A stretch of DNA of 64,000 bases. Origin: Manis javanica (lineage: Eukaryota > Chordata > Mammalia > Pholidota > Manidae). The notes beneath the pieces are model-generated. The model was given only the letters and a program-made list of their open reading frames with translations, was not told where the DNA came from and searched no databases. Positions 32,398 through 43,715 of this stretch are shown piece by piece (positions within the stretch are counted from its first letter, which is position 1; every line of letters starts with the position of its first letter). The translations under genes were made by a program, and so were the position numbers. The stretch spans positions 45,893,629 to 45,957,628 of the forward strand of contig NC_133165.1 of the NCBI RefSeq assembly GCF_040802235.1. Reading direction: 5' to 3'.

Positions 32398-33555
32398 TAA
32401 AAAGATGGCGGCATGAGAGGTGAGACAGAGGCTTCCTCCTAAAACTGCATATAATACGAAAATATAACTAATACAATTAATCCTGAGAGAGCAACAGGAA
32501 AGAAGACTGCGCCAAACTGCATACACCTGGAGGAAAGAATAAATATCACAAAACAGGGTAATGTACCAAAGCTGCAGCCCAGCAGGACCCAAGCCCTTCC
32601 CCCACACCAGCTAACCAGGGGGAGGAAGAGAAACAGAGCAGGGAGGGAGTGGAGGCCTGGGACTGCTGTATACCTAATTCTGGAGATCTGATCTGGGAGC
32701 ACAAACCTACATTTCAGGGTGTTTTCATGATACTCTCATGATTAGGGGGTTGGAAAGCTAAGATAGGCAGAATACCTGGAGAGACTGAGATTCCAGCCAC
32801 TTGTGGAAAGTAGGGATCCATATCTGCCTGCTCTGACTTCCTAACAGCAAGAGGGCTGCTAAAGGGTCAAGGATTGCACCGAGCTTGCTGCTCAGGAGAA
32901 AGGACAGGTAGACAAAATTGTCCGGGTGCACTCTGCCCAGCAGATTGGGACCTTTCATGATCTTCAGGAACGCCAGCTCCCTGGATAGCTACACGGCTCC
33001 AAGGACCCCCTCCATGATAAGCAGCCTACTGTGCCTTTCTTCCGGCCAGCCCCACCTAGCTCGCAAACCAGAAAACCCTACCCTGGCATTAGGCCAGCCA
33101 GAGGGAAGCCCTGTCTATGGCAACTACAAACGCAAAGCATAGAGGCTTCTACCTGTGTGCTCAGCCCACTGGTTCTGGCAGTGCAGATAGGCACAGCAGC
33201 TGGGAAGCAGGAAACAACTCTTTCCTCCCCCAAGGCATCAATACAACTCCCCTAGGACCCCCGACACTGCTTCAGGGGCTGAGCAGCACCACAGAGTACA
33301 GCTTATGGGCACTAGAGGGTGCCATATACAAATAAGAAATGCCAAAGGAACCTGGTTCAAAGTAAAATTATGAATATGACTATAACCCCAGACAAAGATT
33401 CAAATGAAATAGACTTCATGAATCTGCCTGAGAGGGATTTCAAAATAAAAATCATTAACATGCTCATGGAGGTACAGAAAAATATTTAAGAACTCAGGAA
33501 GGAATTCTGGTTGAGATCCAATTGTTATGGAACACAGTATCAAAAATGAAACATA
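32398..33555 (+). mobile_element. L1 5' fragment (5' UTR and start of ORF1)
   Basis: Starts 'aaagatggcggcatgagagg', the same 5' end as the 3.97-7.61 kb element. It runs through a GC-richer 5' UTR to ORF1 near 33,390, where ERDFKIKIINMLMEVQKN is readable. It breaks off in the ORF1 coiled coil, where the next L1 begins. The remainder is not found after 39.67 kb. Confidence 0.75.
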
Positions 33556-34366
33556 CAGGGAGGAGCCAAGATGGCGGAGTGAGTAGAGCAGCGGAAATCT
33601 CCTCCCAAAACCATATATATTTTTGAAAATACAACTATTCCTAAAAGAGAGACCAGAAGACACAGGACAATAGCCAGACTACATCTATACCTGCGAGAAC
33701 CCAGCACCTCGCAAAGGCGGTAAGATAGTAGATGTGTCCCGGTGGGACCTGAGCGCCCGTCACCCCAGGTCCTGGCGGGAGGAAAGGAGTTGGAGCGGGG
33801 AGGGAAGGGAGCCCAGGACTGCTAACTACCAAGCCCTAGCCATCTGCACTGGGGGTGCAGACACACAGTGCGTGGTGTACTGGATACTAAGGAAACGGAA
33901 CAGTAAAACCTGTAAGTGGGTCCCTGCAGCTGGTGTCCCTGGGACAAAAGAAAAGTGAGTGCCCTTTGAAAGTCTTAAAGGGACAGGGACCCCGCAGCTG
34001 GACAGAAGCACCCCAGCACACTCAGCCCAGCAACTGAGAATCCCGGGGAACTATGGGCGACCTAACCCCTGGGAGGCAGTGCAGCTCGGAAGCCCATCAC
34101 AGTGATAAACAGCCTCCCACCCGTTCTCCCTCCGGCGCATCTCCGCCATAGCGGAGCAGCAGTCTGAGGCCAGCCACGCCCACAGCAGCAGGGCAGGGCT
34201 CCGTTCACAGGGCTCAGGTAAGAATCAGAGATCCCATCTGTGCAGCTGCCCAGCACAAGCCACTATGGGTCGCAGTTCTCCCAGGAGAGGAAGGCCACAA
34301 ACTAGCAAGAAGGGATGTTCTCCCAGATGACACACATGCCAGCTCTCTACAACTACCTCTATCACC

Positions 34367-35219
34367 ATGAAAAGGCAGAAGAATTTGATCCAGACCAAAA
34401 CCACAGAGACAACCTCTGAGAAGGAGCTTGGAGAGATAGACCTAACCAATCTTCTTGAAAAAGAATTCAAAATAAAGGTCATAACCATGCTGATGGAGAT
34501 GCAGAGAAAAATATAAGAGCTAACGGACAAAGTAGGGAGGGAGACTACAGAAATAAAAAAATCTCTGAAAGAATTTAAAAACAAAATGGATGAGATGTAA
34601 GAGGCCATTGATGGAATAGAAACCAGAGAACAGGAACGCACAGAAGCTGATGGAGAGAGAGATAAAAGAATCTCCACGAATGGAACAATATTAAGAGAAC
34701 TGTGTGACCAATCCAAAAGGAACCATATCTGCATTATAGGGGTACCAGAAGAAGAAGAAGAGAGAAAAAGGGATAGAAAGTGTCTTTGAAGAAATAATTG
34801 CTGAAAACTTCCCCAAACTGGGGGAGGAAATAATCGCTCAGATCACGGAAGTACACAGAATTCCCAACAGAAGGGACACAAGGAGGACAACACCAAGACA
34901 CATAATAATTAAAATGACAAAGATCAAGGACAAGGACAGAGTTTTAAAGGCAGCTAGAGAGAGGAAAAAGGTCACCTACAAAGGAAAACCCATCAGGCTA
35001 TCATCAGACTTCTCAACAGAAACTTTACAGGCCAGAAGAGAATGGCATGATATATTTAATGCAATGAAACAGAAGGGCCTTGAACCAACAATACTGTATC
35101 CAGCATGATCATCATTTAAATATGAAAGAAGGATTAAACAATTCCCAGGCAAGCAAAAGTTGAGGGAATTTGCCTTCCACAAACCACCTCTACAGGGTAT
35201 TTTAGAGGGACTGCTCTAG
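34367..35219 (+). pseudogene. L1 ORF1, broken
   Basis: Starts MKRQKNLIQTKTTET. The coiled coil is interrupted by stops near 34,517 and 34,599, the RRM start (ICIIGVPEE) is followed by a frameshift near 34,786, and the C-terminal domain is readable from 34,914 (ARREWHDIFNAMKQKG). It ends LEGLL-stop at 35,219. Confidence 0.85.
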
Positions 35220-35533
35220 ATGGGAGCACTTCTACGGCTAAACAGATGTCACCAGAGAAAATAAAATCATAGCAAAGAAAGCAGACCAACCAAATACTAA
35301 TGAAATGCAAAAAAATAAAATCAACTACCCACAAAAGCAATTAAAGGAAACACAAAAGAGCACAGAATAAAACACCCAACATATAAAGAATGGAGGAGGA
35401 GGAATAAGAAGGGAGAGAAATAAAGAATCACCAGACAGTGTTCATAATAGCTCAATAAGTGAGTTAAGTTAGACAGTAAGATACTAAAGAAGCTACCCTT
35501 GAACTTTTGGTAACCACGAATCTAAAGCATGCA

Positions 35534-38500
35534 ATGGCAATAAGTACATATCTTTCAATAATCACCCTAAATGTGAATGGATTGAATGCACCAATCAAAA
35601 GACACAGAGTAATAGAATGGAGAAAAAAGCAAGACCCATCTATATGCTGCTTACAAGAGACTCATCTCAAACCCAAAGACATGCACAGATTAAAAGTCAA
35701 GGGATATTCCATGCAAACAACAGGGAGAAAAAAGCAGGTGTTGGAGTACTAGGATCAGACAAAATAGACTTCAAAACAAAGAAAGTCACAAGAGACAAAG
35801 AAGGACATTACATAATGATAAAGGGATCAGTCCAACAAGAGGATATAACCATTACAAGTATATATGCACCCAACACAGGAGCACCAGCATATGTGAAACA
35901 AATACTAACAGAACTAAAGGAGGAAATAGAATGCAATGCATTCATTCTAGGAGACTTCAACACACCATTCACTCCAAAGGACAGATCCACCAGACAGAAA
36001 ATAAGTAAGGACACAGAGGCACTGAACAACACTCTAGAACAGATGGACCTAATAGACATCTACGGAACTCTACATCCAAAAGCAACAGGATACACAGTCT
36101 TCTAAAGTGCACATGGAACATTCTCCAGAATAGACCACATACTAGGTCACAAAAAGAGCCTCAGTAAATTCAAAAAGATTGAAATCCTACCAACCAACTT
36201 TTCAGACCACAAAGGTATAAAACTAGAAATAAATTGTACAAAGAAAGCAAAAGCGCCCACAAACACATGGAGGCTTAACAACATGCTCCTAAATAATCAA
36301 TGGATCAATGACCAAATTAAAATAGAGATCAAGCAATATATAGAAACAAATGACAACAACAGCAACACAAAGCCCCAACTTCTGTGGAACGCAGAGAAAG
36401 CAGTCTTAAGAGGAAAGTATATAGCAATCCAGGCATATTTAAAGAAGGAAGAACAATCCCAAATGAATAGTCTAATGTCACAATTATGAAAATTGGAAAA
36501 AGAAGAACAAATGAGGCCTAAAGTCAGCAGAAGGAGGGACATAATAAAGATCAGAGAAGAAATAAATAAAATTGGGAAGAATAAAACAATAGAAAAAAAT
36601 CAACGAAACCAAGAGCAGTTCTTTGAGAAAATAAAATAGACAAGCTTCTAGCCAGACTTATTAAGAGAAAAAGAAAATCAACACACATCAACAGTATCAT
36701 AAACAAGAAAGGAAAAATCACAACAGACCCCACAGAAATACTAATTATTAGAGAATACTATGAAAACCTATATGCGTACAAGCTGGAAAACGTAGAAGAA
36801 ATGGCAACTTCCTAGAAAAATGCAACCTTCCAAGACTGACCAAGGAAGAAACACAAAATCTAAACAAACCAATTACCAGCAAAGAAATTGAAGCGGTAAT
36901 CAAAAAACTACCCAGGAACAAAATTCCCAGGCCAGATGGATTTACCTCAGAATTTAACAGACATACAGAGAAGACACATACCCATTCTCTTTAAAAGTTT
37001 TCCAAAAAATAGAAGAGGAGGGAACACTCCCAAACTCATTCTATGAAGCCAATATCACCCTAATAACAAAACCAGGCAAAGACCCCACCAAAAAAGAAAA
37101 TTACAGACCTATATCCCTGATGAACGTAGATGTAAAAATACTCAAAAAATATTAGCAAACTGAATTAAAAAATACATCAAAAGGATCATACACCATGACC
37201 AAGTGGGATTCATCCCAGGGATGAAAGGATGGTACAACATTCGAAAATCCATCAACATCATCCACCACATCAACAAAAAGAAGGACAAAAAACACACGAT
37301 CATCTCCATAGATGCTGAAAAAACATTCGACAAAATTCAACATCCATTCATAATAAAAATTCTCAACAAAATGGGCACAGAGGGCAAGTACCTCAACATA
37401 ATAAAGGCCATATATGATAAACCCACAGCTAACATCATACTGAAAAGCAAGAAGCTGAAAGCTTTTCCTCTGAGATCGGGAACAAGACAGGGATGCCCAC
37501 TCTCCCCACTGTTATTCAACATAGTACTGGAGGTCCTAGCCACGGCAATTAGACAAAACAAAGAAATACAAGGAATCCAGACTGGTAAAGAAGAAGTTAA
37601 ACTGTCAGTATTTGCAGATGACATTATATTGTACATAAAAGACCTAAAGACTCCACTCCAAAACTACTAGAACTAATATCAGAATTCAGCAAAGTTGCAG
37701 GATACAAAATTAACACACAGAAATCTGTGGCTTACCTATACACTAACAATGTATAACAATAGCAAGAGAAATCAGGAAAACAACTCCATTCAAAATATCA
37801 TCAAAAAGAATAAAATACCTAGGAATAAACCTAACCAAGGAAGTCAAAGACCTATACCCTGAAAACTATAAGACACTCTTAAGAGGTCACTAACAAATGG
37901 AAACTCATCCCATGCTCCTGGCTAGGAAGAATTAAAATTGTCAAAATGGCCATCCTGCCCAAAACAATATACAGATTCGATGCAATCCGTATCAAATTAC
38001 CAGCAGCATTCTTCAATGAACTGGAACAGATAGTTCAAAAATTCATATGGAGCCATCAAAGACTCCGAATAGCTAAACAATCCTGAGAAGGAAGAATAAA
38101 GTGGGGGGGATCTCACTCCCTAACTTCAAGTTCTACTACAAAGCCACAGTAATGAAAACAATTTGGTACTGGCACAAGAACAGAGCCACAGACCAATGGA
38201 ACAGAATAGAGACCCCAAACATTAACCCAAACATATATAGTCTATTAATATTTGATAAAGGAGCCATGGACATACAATGGGGAAATGACAGTCTCTTCAA
38301 CAGATGGTGCTGTCAAAACTGGACAGCTACATGTAAGAGAATTAAACTGGAACCATTGTCTAACCGCATACACAAAAGTAAATTCGAAATGGATCAACGA
38401 CCTGAATGTAAGTCATGAAACCATAAAACTCTTAGAAAAAAACGTAGGCAAAAATCTCTTAGACATAAACATGAGCGACCTCTTCCTGAACATATCTCCC

Positions 38501-39330
38501 TGGGCAAGGAAAAGAAAAGCAAAAATGAACAAGTGGAACTATATTAAGCTGAAAAACTTCTGTACAGCAAAAGACACCATCAGTAGAAAAAAAAGGTACC
38601 CTACAATATGAGAGAATATATTTGTAAATGACAGATCCGATAAAGGCTTGACATCCAAATTACATAAAGAGCTCACCCACCTCAACAAACAAAAAATAAA
38701 TAATCCAATTAAAAAATGGGCAGAGGAACTGAACAGACAGTTCTCCAACAAAGAAAGTCAGATGGCCAACAGACACATGAAAAGATGCTCCACATCGCTA
38801 ATTATCAGAGAAATGCAAATTAAAACCACAATGAGATATCACCTCACACCAGTAAGGATGGCTACCATCCAAAAGACAAACAACAACAAATGTTGGTGAG
38901 TTGTGGAGAAAGGGGAACCCTCCTACACTGCTGGTGGTAATGTATATTAGTTCAACCATTGTGGAAAGCAGTATGGAGGTTCCTCAAAGTGCTCAAAATA
39001 GACTTACCATTTGACCCAGGAATTCCACTTCTAGGAATTTACCCTAAGAATGCAGCACTCCAGTCTGAAAAAGACAGATGCACCCCTACGTTTATCGCAG
39101 CACTATTTACGATAGCCAAGAATTGGAAGCAACCTAAGTGTCCATCAGTATATGAATGGATAAAGAAGATGTGGTACATATACACAATGGAATATTATTC
39201 AGCCATAAGAAGTAAACAAATCCTACCATTTGCAACAGCATGGATGGAGCTAGAGGGTATTATGTTCAGTGAAATAAGCCAAGCGGAGAAAGAGAAATAC
39301 CAAATGATTTCACTCATCTGTGGAGTATAA
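35534..39330 (+). pseudogene. L1 ORF2, broken
   Basis: ORF2p supplies endonuclease and RT. N-terminus: [17 protein letters not shown] and CLQETHLK. A frameshift near 35,740 is followed by INIYAPN-like TSIYAPNTG and [10 protein letters not shown] core: [14 protein letters not shown] near 37,470 and the active-site box FADD near 37,612. C-terminus: WWCQN-like region, then IPFDPGI-type [18 protein letters not shown] and the end at 39,330. At least eight breaks are apparent, for example stops at 36,103, 36,487 and 37,668. Confidence 0.85.
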
Positions 39331-39667
39331 GAACAAAGGAAAAACTGAAGGAACAAAACAGCAGCAGAATCACAGAACCGAAGAATGGACTAACAGGTAC
39401 CAAAGGGAAAGGGACTGGGGAGGATGGGTGGGTAGGGAGGGATATGGGCGGGGAAGAAGAAAGGAGGCGTTACGATTAGCATGTATAGTGTGTGGGGGCA
39501 CGGGGAGGGCTGTACAGCACAGAGAAGATGAGTAGTGATTCGATAGCATCTTACTACACTGATGGACAGTGACTGTAATGGAGTTTGTTGGGGGGACTTG
39601 GTGAAGGGGGTAGCCTAGTAAACATAATGTTCTTCATGTAATTGTAGATTAATGATGCAAAAAAAAA

Positions 39668-40560
39668 TCAGATTCCCTGGCATCTCCCTATGAAATAAAC
39701 AGCAAATTTAAAACATTTAGATATTTTGCTCTATCTAAGGAGGTAGCCATAGTCAAAACGCAGTTTAGCAAGAATGTTTCTTGAGATTGCCCTCTGTAGC
39801 AGAGATAAATTAACATTATTGAACCAACTGGCAGGGGTGATTTTAAAGATGTTGCCAATGCATGCCCTATCTGCCAATGACATGTTCTAGAAAGACTATA
39901 TAAGTAGGACATGGACAGGAGCAAGAGTTTCCAGGCTTTGTGAATATCTTGAAAACCTATGAGTATGTTCTGGTTATTTCTGTTTATTCTCAGGATGGAT
40001 TGAGGCTTTTCTTGCTGGAGAAGTATGAATATACTGGTGGAGAAAAATTACTTGATTTTAAAATTCCAAATGTTGGTGGGTAGGGGTGTCTCAACTTATC
40101 TCTCTAATAATGGAGACATATATTTCATTGGTGCCATTATTTTTTAAGATTCATTTCACTCATAAAATACACTGTCATTCACTATCTTCAGGAAAAATTA
40201 AAAGAACTAAATGAATTCGAAATTTCATTATTATCAAAACTTTCAGAAACCCAGAGGTTTGCCATTTCCCTTGATAGAATAAGACCAGTTCCCCCCAGGA
40301 CACACAAGTTAGCTCCTTTTGAGTTAAGTGCCTCATGCATTTGAAATGACTTCAAATCCTAGATAAACTTGTATGACTGATTTCTGCAAGGACTCCTTTA
40401 TCATGCATTCTATATGAGCTCCACTTCCTGGAGAGAGAGAACAGTGCTGTAAGTGAGGGATCTAAAATTTGTCTCTAACCTCAGCCGGCATCATAAATGA
40501 CACAACTTTTGCTCAGAAGCCCAACAACCAATTTAAATTAAATACCTCCAGATTTATTAC
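39668..40560. other. Unassigned non-coding DNA
   Basis: AT-rich sequence between L1 elements. No gene or repeat family was recognised. Confidence 0.45.
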
Positions 40561-41575
40561 CAGTAAGTACAAGCTGTTCTCAAGGTTCATCTACATTGCC
40601 ATGTATGTCAGAATTTTCTTCCTTTTAAATGCCGAATCATATTCCATTGTATGTATATACTGTATTTTGTTTATTCATTCATCTGTCAGTGGAGAGTTGG
40701 GCTGCTTCCACCCTTTAGCTCTTGTGAATAATACTGTGAACACGGGTAAACAAATTATCTTAGAGATCTTGCTTTCAATTCTCTGGGGGTATATACTCAA
40801 AATGCCATTGCTGGGTCATATGGTATTTCTTTTCAAAATTTTTCCAAGAGCCACCATTCTGTTTTCCACAGTGGCTGTACCATTTGACATTCCTACCACA
40901 GTGCAAAAGGGTTCCAATTTCTCCACAGCCTTGCCAACATTTGTTATCCCCCATCTTTTTTTAAATAGTAGACATCCGAACAGGTGTGAGGTAGTATCTA
41001 CTTGTGGTTTTGGTTTGTATTTCCCTAATGATTAGTGATATTGAGAAGTTTTTCTTGTGTTGTTGATCATTTGTATATCTTCTTTGGAGAAATTTTTTTC
41101 TCATTTTTTTAATCAGGTTGATTTTTTGTTGTTGCTGAGTTATAATTCTTTATATATTCTAGCTATTAACTCCTTAGCAGATAACATGATTTGCAGATAC
41201 TACCTCCCATTCCATGGATTGTCTTTTCACTCTGCTGATTGTATTCTTTGATACAGGTAAGTTTTAAACTTTGATATAGTCTAACTTTCCTATTTTTTTC
41301 TTTTGTTGCTTATGCTTTTGATGCCATAGAAGAAATCATTGCCAAAAGCAATGTCATGGAGCTTTTCCTTGACGTTTTCTTCTAAGATTTTTAGAACATC
41401 GCTCTTACATTTAGTTCTTTGCTGCATTTTGAATTAACTTTTAGCATGCAGATATCCAGTTTTCCCAGCAGTTTGTTGAACAGACTAGCTTTTCCTTATT
41501 GAATAGTCTTGGCACCCTTGTTGAATATCATTTGGTCATATATGAGAGGGTTTTATTTTATAAAATCTGGGGTTG
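40561..41575 (-). mobile_element. Old L1 3' portion, antisense
   Basis: Contains the complement of the ORF2 C-terminal coding sequence: 'catattccattgtatgtata' and 'ccacagtggctgtaccattt' blocks, then older ORF2 sequence to about 41.57 kb. Diverged and without an open frame. Confidence 0.75.
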
Positions 41576-41639
41576 GTGTAGTACAGAAATGATATGGGCT
41601 CTGCCCTACTAGGGAAGCCTCAGGAGAGTGGAATATTCA

Positions 41640-41885
41640 GATTCTGTCTCAAACAGCATTTGTCCATTGCTAGTTGTGTGCTCAGTGGGCACTGGGCTCA
41701 TGTTTTCCCGTACTTTGCCCTTAAGCTTCCCATCCACTGAGATAGGTAAGATGATTCCCTTTAACAGAAGAGCAAACTCAAAGTCTCCCAGAAGAACACA
41801 GTTATGGTTTATGCAATTGCAGGGGCAGTTCAGATTCAAACCCAAGTTCCCTGGCTCCATGTGTCCTGCCCTGCTATTTCAGGTA
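41640..41885 (-). repeat. MIR-like fragment, antisense
   Basis: The middle carries weak MIR core similarity ('agagcaaactcaaagtctcc...', 'cagattcaaacccaagttcc', which is a tRNA-derived B-box-like complement). Diverged; boundaries approximate. Confidence 0.4.
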
Positions 41886-41904
41886 AGATGGACCTCAGTT
41901 TTCC

Positions 41905-42035
41905 TATCTCGAAAATGTGAGCATGGTGGGGGGACTCGATAATCAAGGGTGAATGTAGTAACCACATTGTTTTTCTTGTGAAGCCTTCATAAGATTGTAT
42001 ATCAATGATACCTTAATAAAAATAAATTGATTTTT
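41905..42035 (+). repeat. L1-related 3' end, sense
   Basis: Contains gtagtaaccacattg and ccttcataagattgtatatc before an A-rich end with aataaaaataaa. It is the complementary orientation of the repeat at 395-570. Confidence 0.65.
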
Positions 42036-42169
42036 AAAAAATGTGAGAAGTGAAATGAGATGGTCGATATTGAGCAGCCTTGTAGCTGTAGGTCCCTATG
42101 CATCAAGAGATAGCTAAAAGCGGGGGGCTAAGCGTGAGGTTAAAAACATTGGCCTTATAGAGAACAATG

Positions 42170-42840
42170 ACTTCCTGCTACGAACCCCAGGCCAGGTGGC
42201 CAAGTCCCAGGGCTGAAGCACCGCCCCTGGGCGTACCCCAGAGCCTCACCCGGAACCTGGGCGCGGCTGGGCTGTGCGATTGGTGCGGGTGGGGACGAGC
42301 AACAGAAAAATGCCTGCGACGCTATTCTTGTTGAAATGCCCCCACGTGGTCGCCGGAAGGAGAGTTTACAGTTCTAACAACATCTCTAGAATTAGCTCAG
42401 TTGCCTCTCTCACTTTTATTCACCTCCCGCATAATTATTTCTCCTCTTTGCCCCTTCATTGGCTTCTTCTTGGTACGCCCCCACCATGACATGAGAGGCA
42501 AGGCAGCCGCCCGCGTGGCCACTGCGCACGCGAATCCGCGTCGCCAACGGCGCTTGGGGGAGGGTTTGAGTCGGGGGAGAACGGACCCCGCCCCTTTTCG
42601 GCCCCACGCGTGACGTCGCGGGAGGCGCTGGCCTCCGCCCGGCTCTGAACGGTGAGAGTGAGCGGTGGGCGGACTCGGCGCTGCAACAGTGGGAAGGGAT
42701 ATATTGCGGGTGCTGAGTTCCTGCAGGAGCGGCTTCGGAGGGGAGGGGAGGCAAAGGGTCCCAGCCAGCCGCTAACCGTCGGCTCTGCGCTCCCTCTTCC
42801 TGCTTTTTCTCTTTCCAAATGTGCGGGGACGGGAGGCAGG
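42170..42840 (+). promoter_or_regulatory. TMEM219: TMEM219 CpG-island promoter and first exon region
   Basis: CpG-dense, in contrast to the AT-rich DNA upstream. It contains inverted CCAAT boxes (attgg at 42,279 and 42,459) and a CRE-like tgacgtcg at 42,611. A possible non-coding first exon ends at about 42,651 before gtgagagtg. The next exon carries the start codon at 43,716. The exact start site cannot be fixed from sequence alone. Open frames here are a by-product of GC content. Confidence 0.7.
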
Positions 42841-43529
42841 GCAGGGGCTGAGCATCTGTGACCCTTGCATTTCCCTGGAGCCCTCCTTCTCCCCCTACCC
42901 CATGCGTTTATCTCGCCTCCCAGATGTTCCTTTTCATCAGGTTATCCCTTCTCGCGAGGGAAAGAGCCCTCCACTTGGAAGCAGGAGGCGGGTTTCAGAC
43001 CTTGGCCCCACCACATCTCTGTTAAAGTCCCTGAGCCTTAATTACCCCCACAGCATTTTTCCTTTGCCTCACCTGGTTTTGAAGATAAGTATGACACAGA
43101 GAAATAGAAAACAAATGGACATTTGCTGAGTTCCTGCAAATCCAGCTACTATGGGATTTATCTGCCTGCCGCCTTTATTTCCTCATTACTTGGTGTTTTT
43201 ACAACTCTCATTTCACAGATTCTTAACCTCCCAAAAGTTAACTGATTTTTCTCGTATAATCAGTGAGTGGCAGAAGATTCGAACTGAAGAGTTTAGCTCC
43301 AAAGTGCAATTCTCGTCAGACACTTCCTTAGTCTACGTTAGTGGCTGGAACTGTTCAGCCAAACCCTAGCCCCAAAACAGCGGCTTTCTGAATTTCTCTC
43401 CTTGAGAGTTCTTCTCGGGTTCCTTTTTTCAGCACAGCATGCTCTTCTCTGCTTCTGCCTTGATTACTTTAGAAATGAAATGTTTGAAACATTGAGTGGT
43501 ACAGGGAGGTGAACACTCAGAGCCAAGAG

Positions 43530-43624
43530 CTTTGGATTCTTGTCCTCTGCCACTAACTAGCTGTGTATCCTTGGGCAAGTCCCTTGTCTTCTTGGTACTT
43601 TAGCTTCCTTTTGAATAAAATGGG
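43530..43624 (+). repeat. MIR, sense
   Basis: Core sequence includes 'ccactaactagctgtgtatccttgggcaagtc' and '...aataaaatggg', ending about 25 bases before the acceptor of TMEM219 exon 2. The polypyrimidine-like stretch used by that exon is at the MIR edge. Confidence 0.75.
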
Positions 43625-43715
43625 TAAGTGCCTTTTGACCCACAGGCTCTTGTCCATTTCCTCCTCCCTGTCCTCCAGCAGGCTCTCCGTGGAGGCCCAG
43701 ATCCTGCTGCTCTCC

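Larger units (their letters stand above)
33556..39667 (+). mobile_element. Near full-length L1, inactive
   Basis: It has a 5' UTR starting gggaggagccaagatggcgg, ORF1 (34,367-35,219), an inter-ORF spacer, ORF2 (35,534-39,330), a 3' UTR and an A-run at 39,658-39,667. The total of ~6.1 kb is a full-length L1. Its 5' UTR is a different subfamily from the fragment just upstream. Multiple stops and frameshifts make it incapable of retrotransposition. I see no clear target-site duplication. Confidence 0.9.

Noticed and set aside
42401-42861. Several ORFs of 69-120 codons on both strands in the TMEM219 CpG island
   Set aside because: Mutually overlapping frames in GC-rich promoter DNA with no family resemblance.
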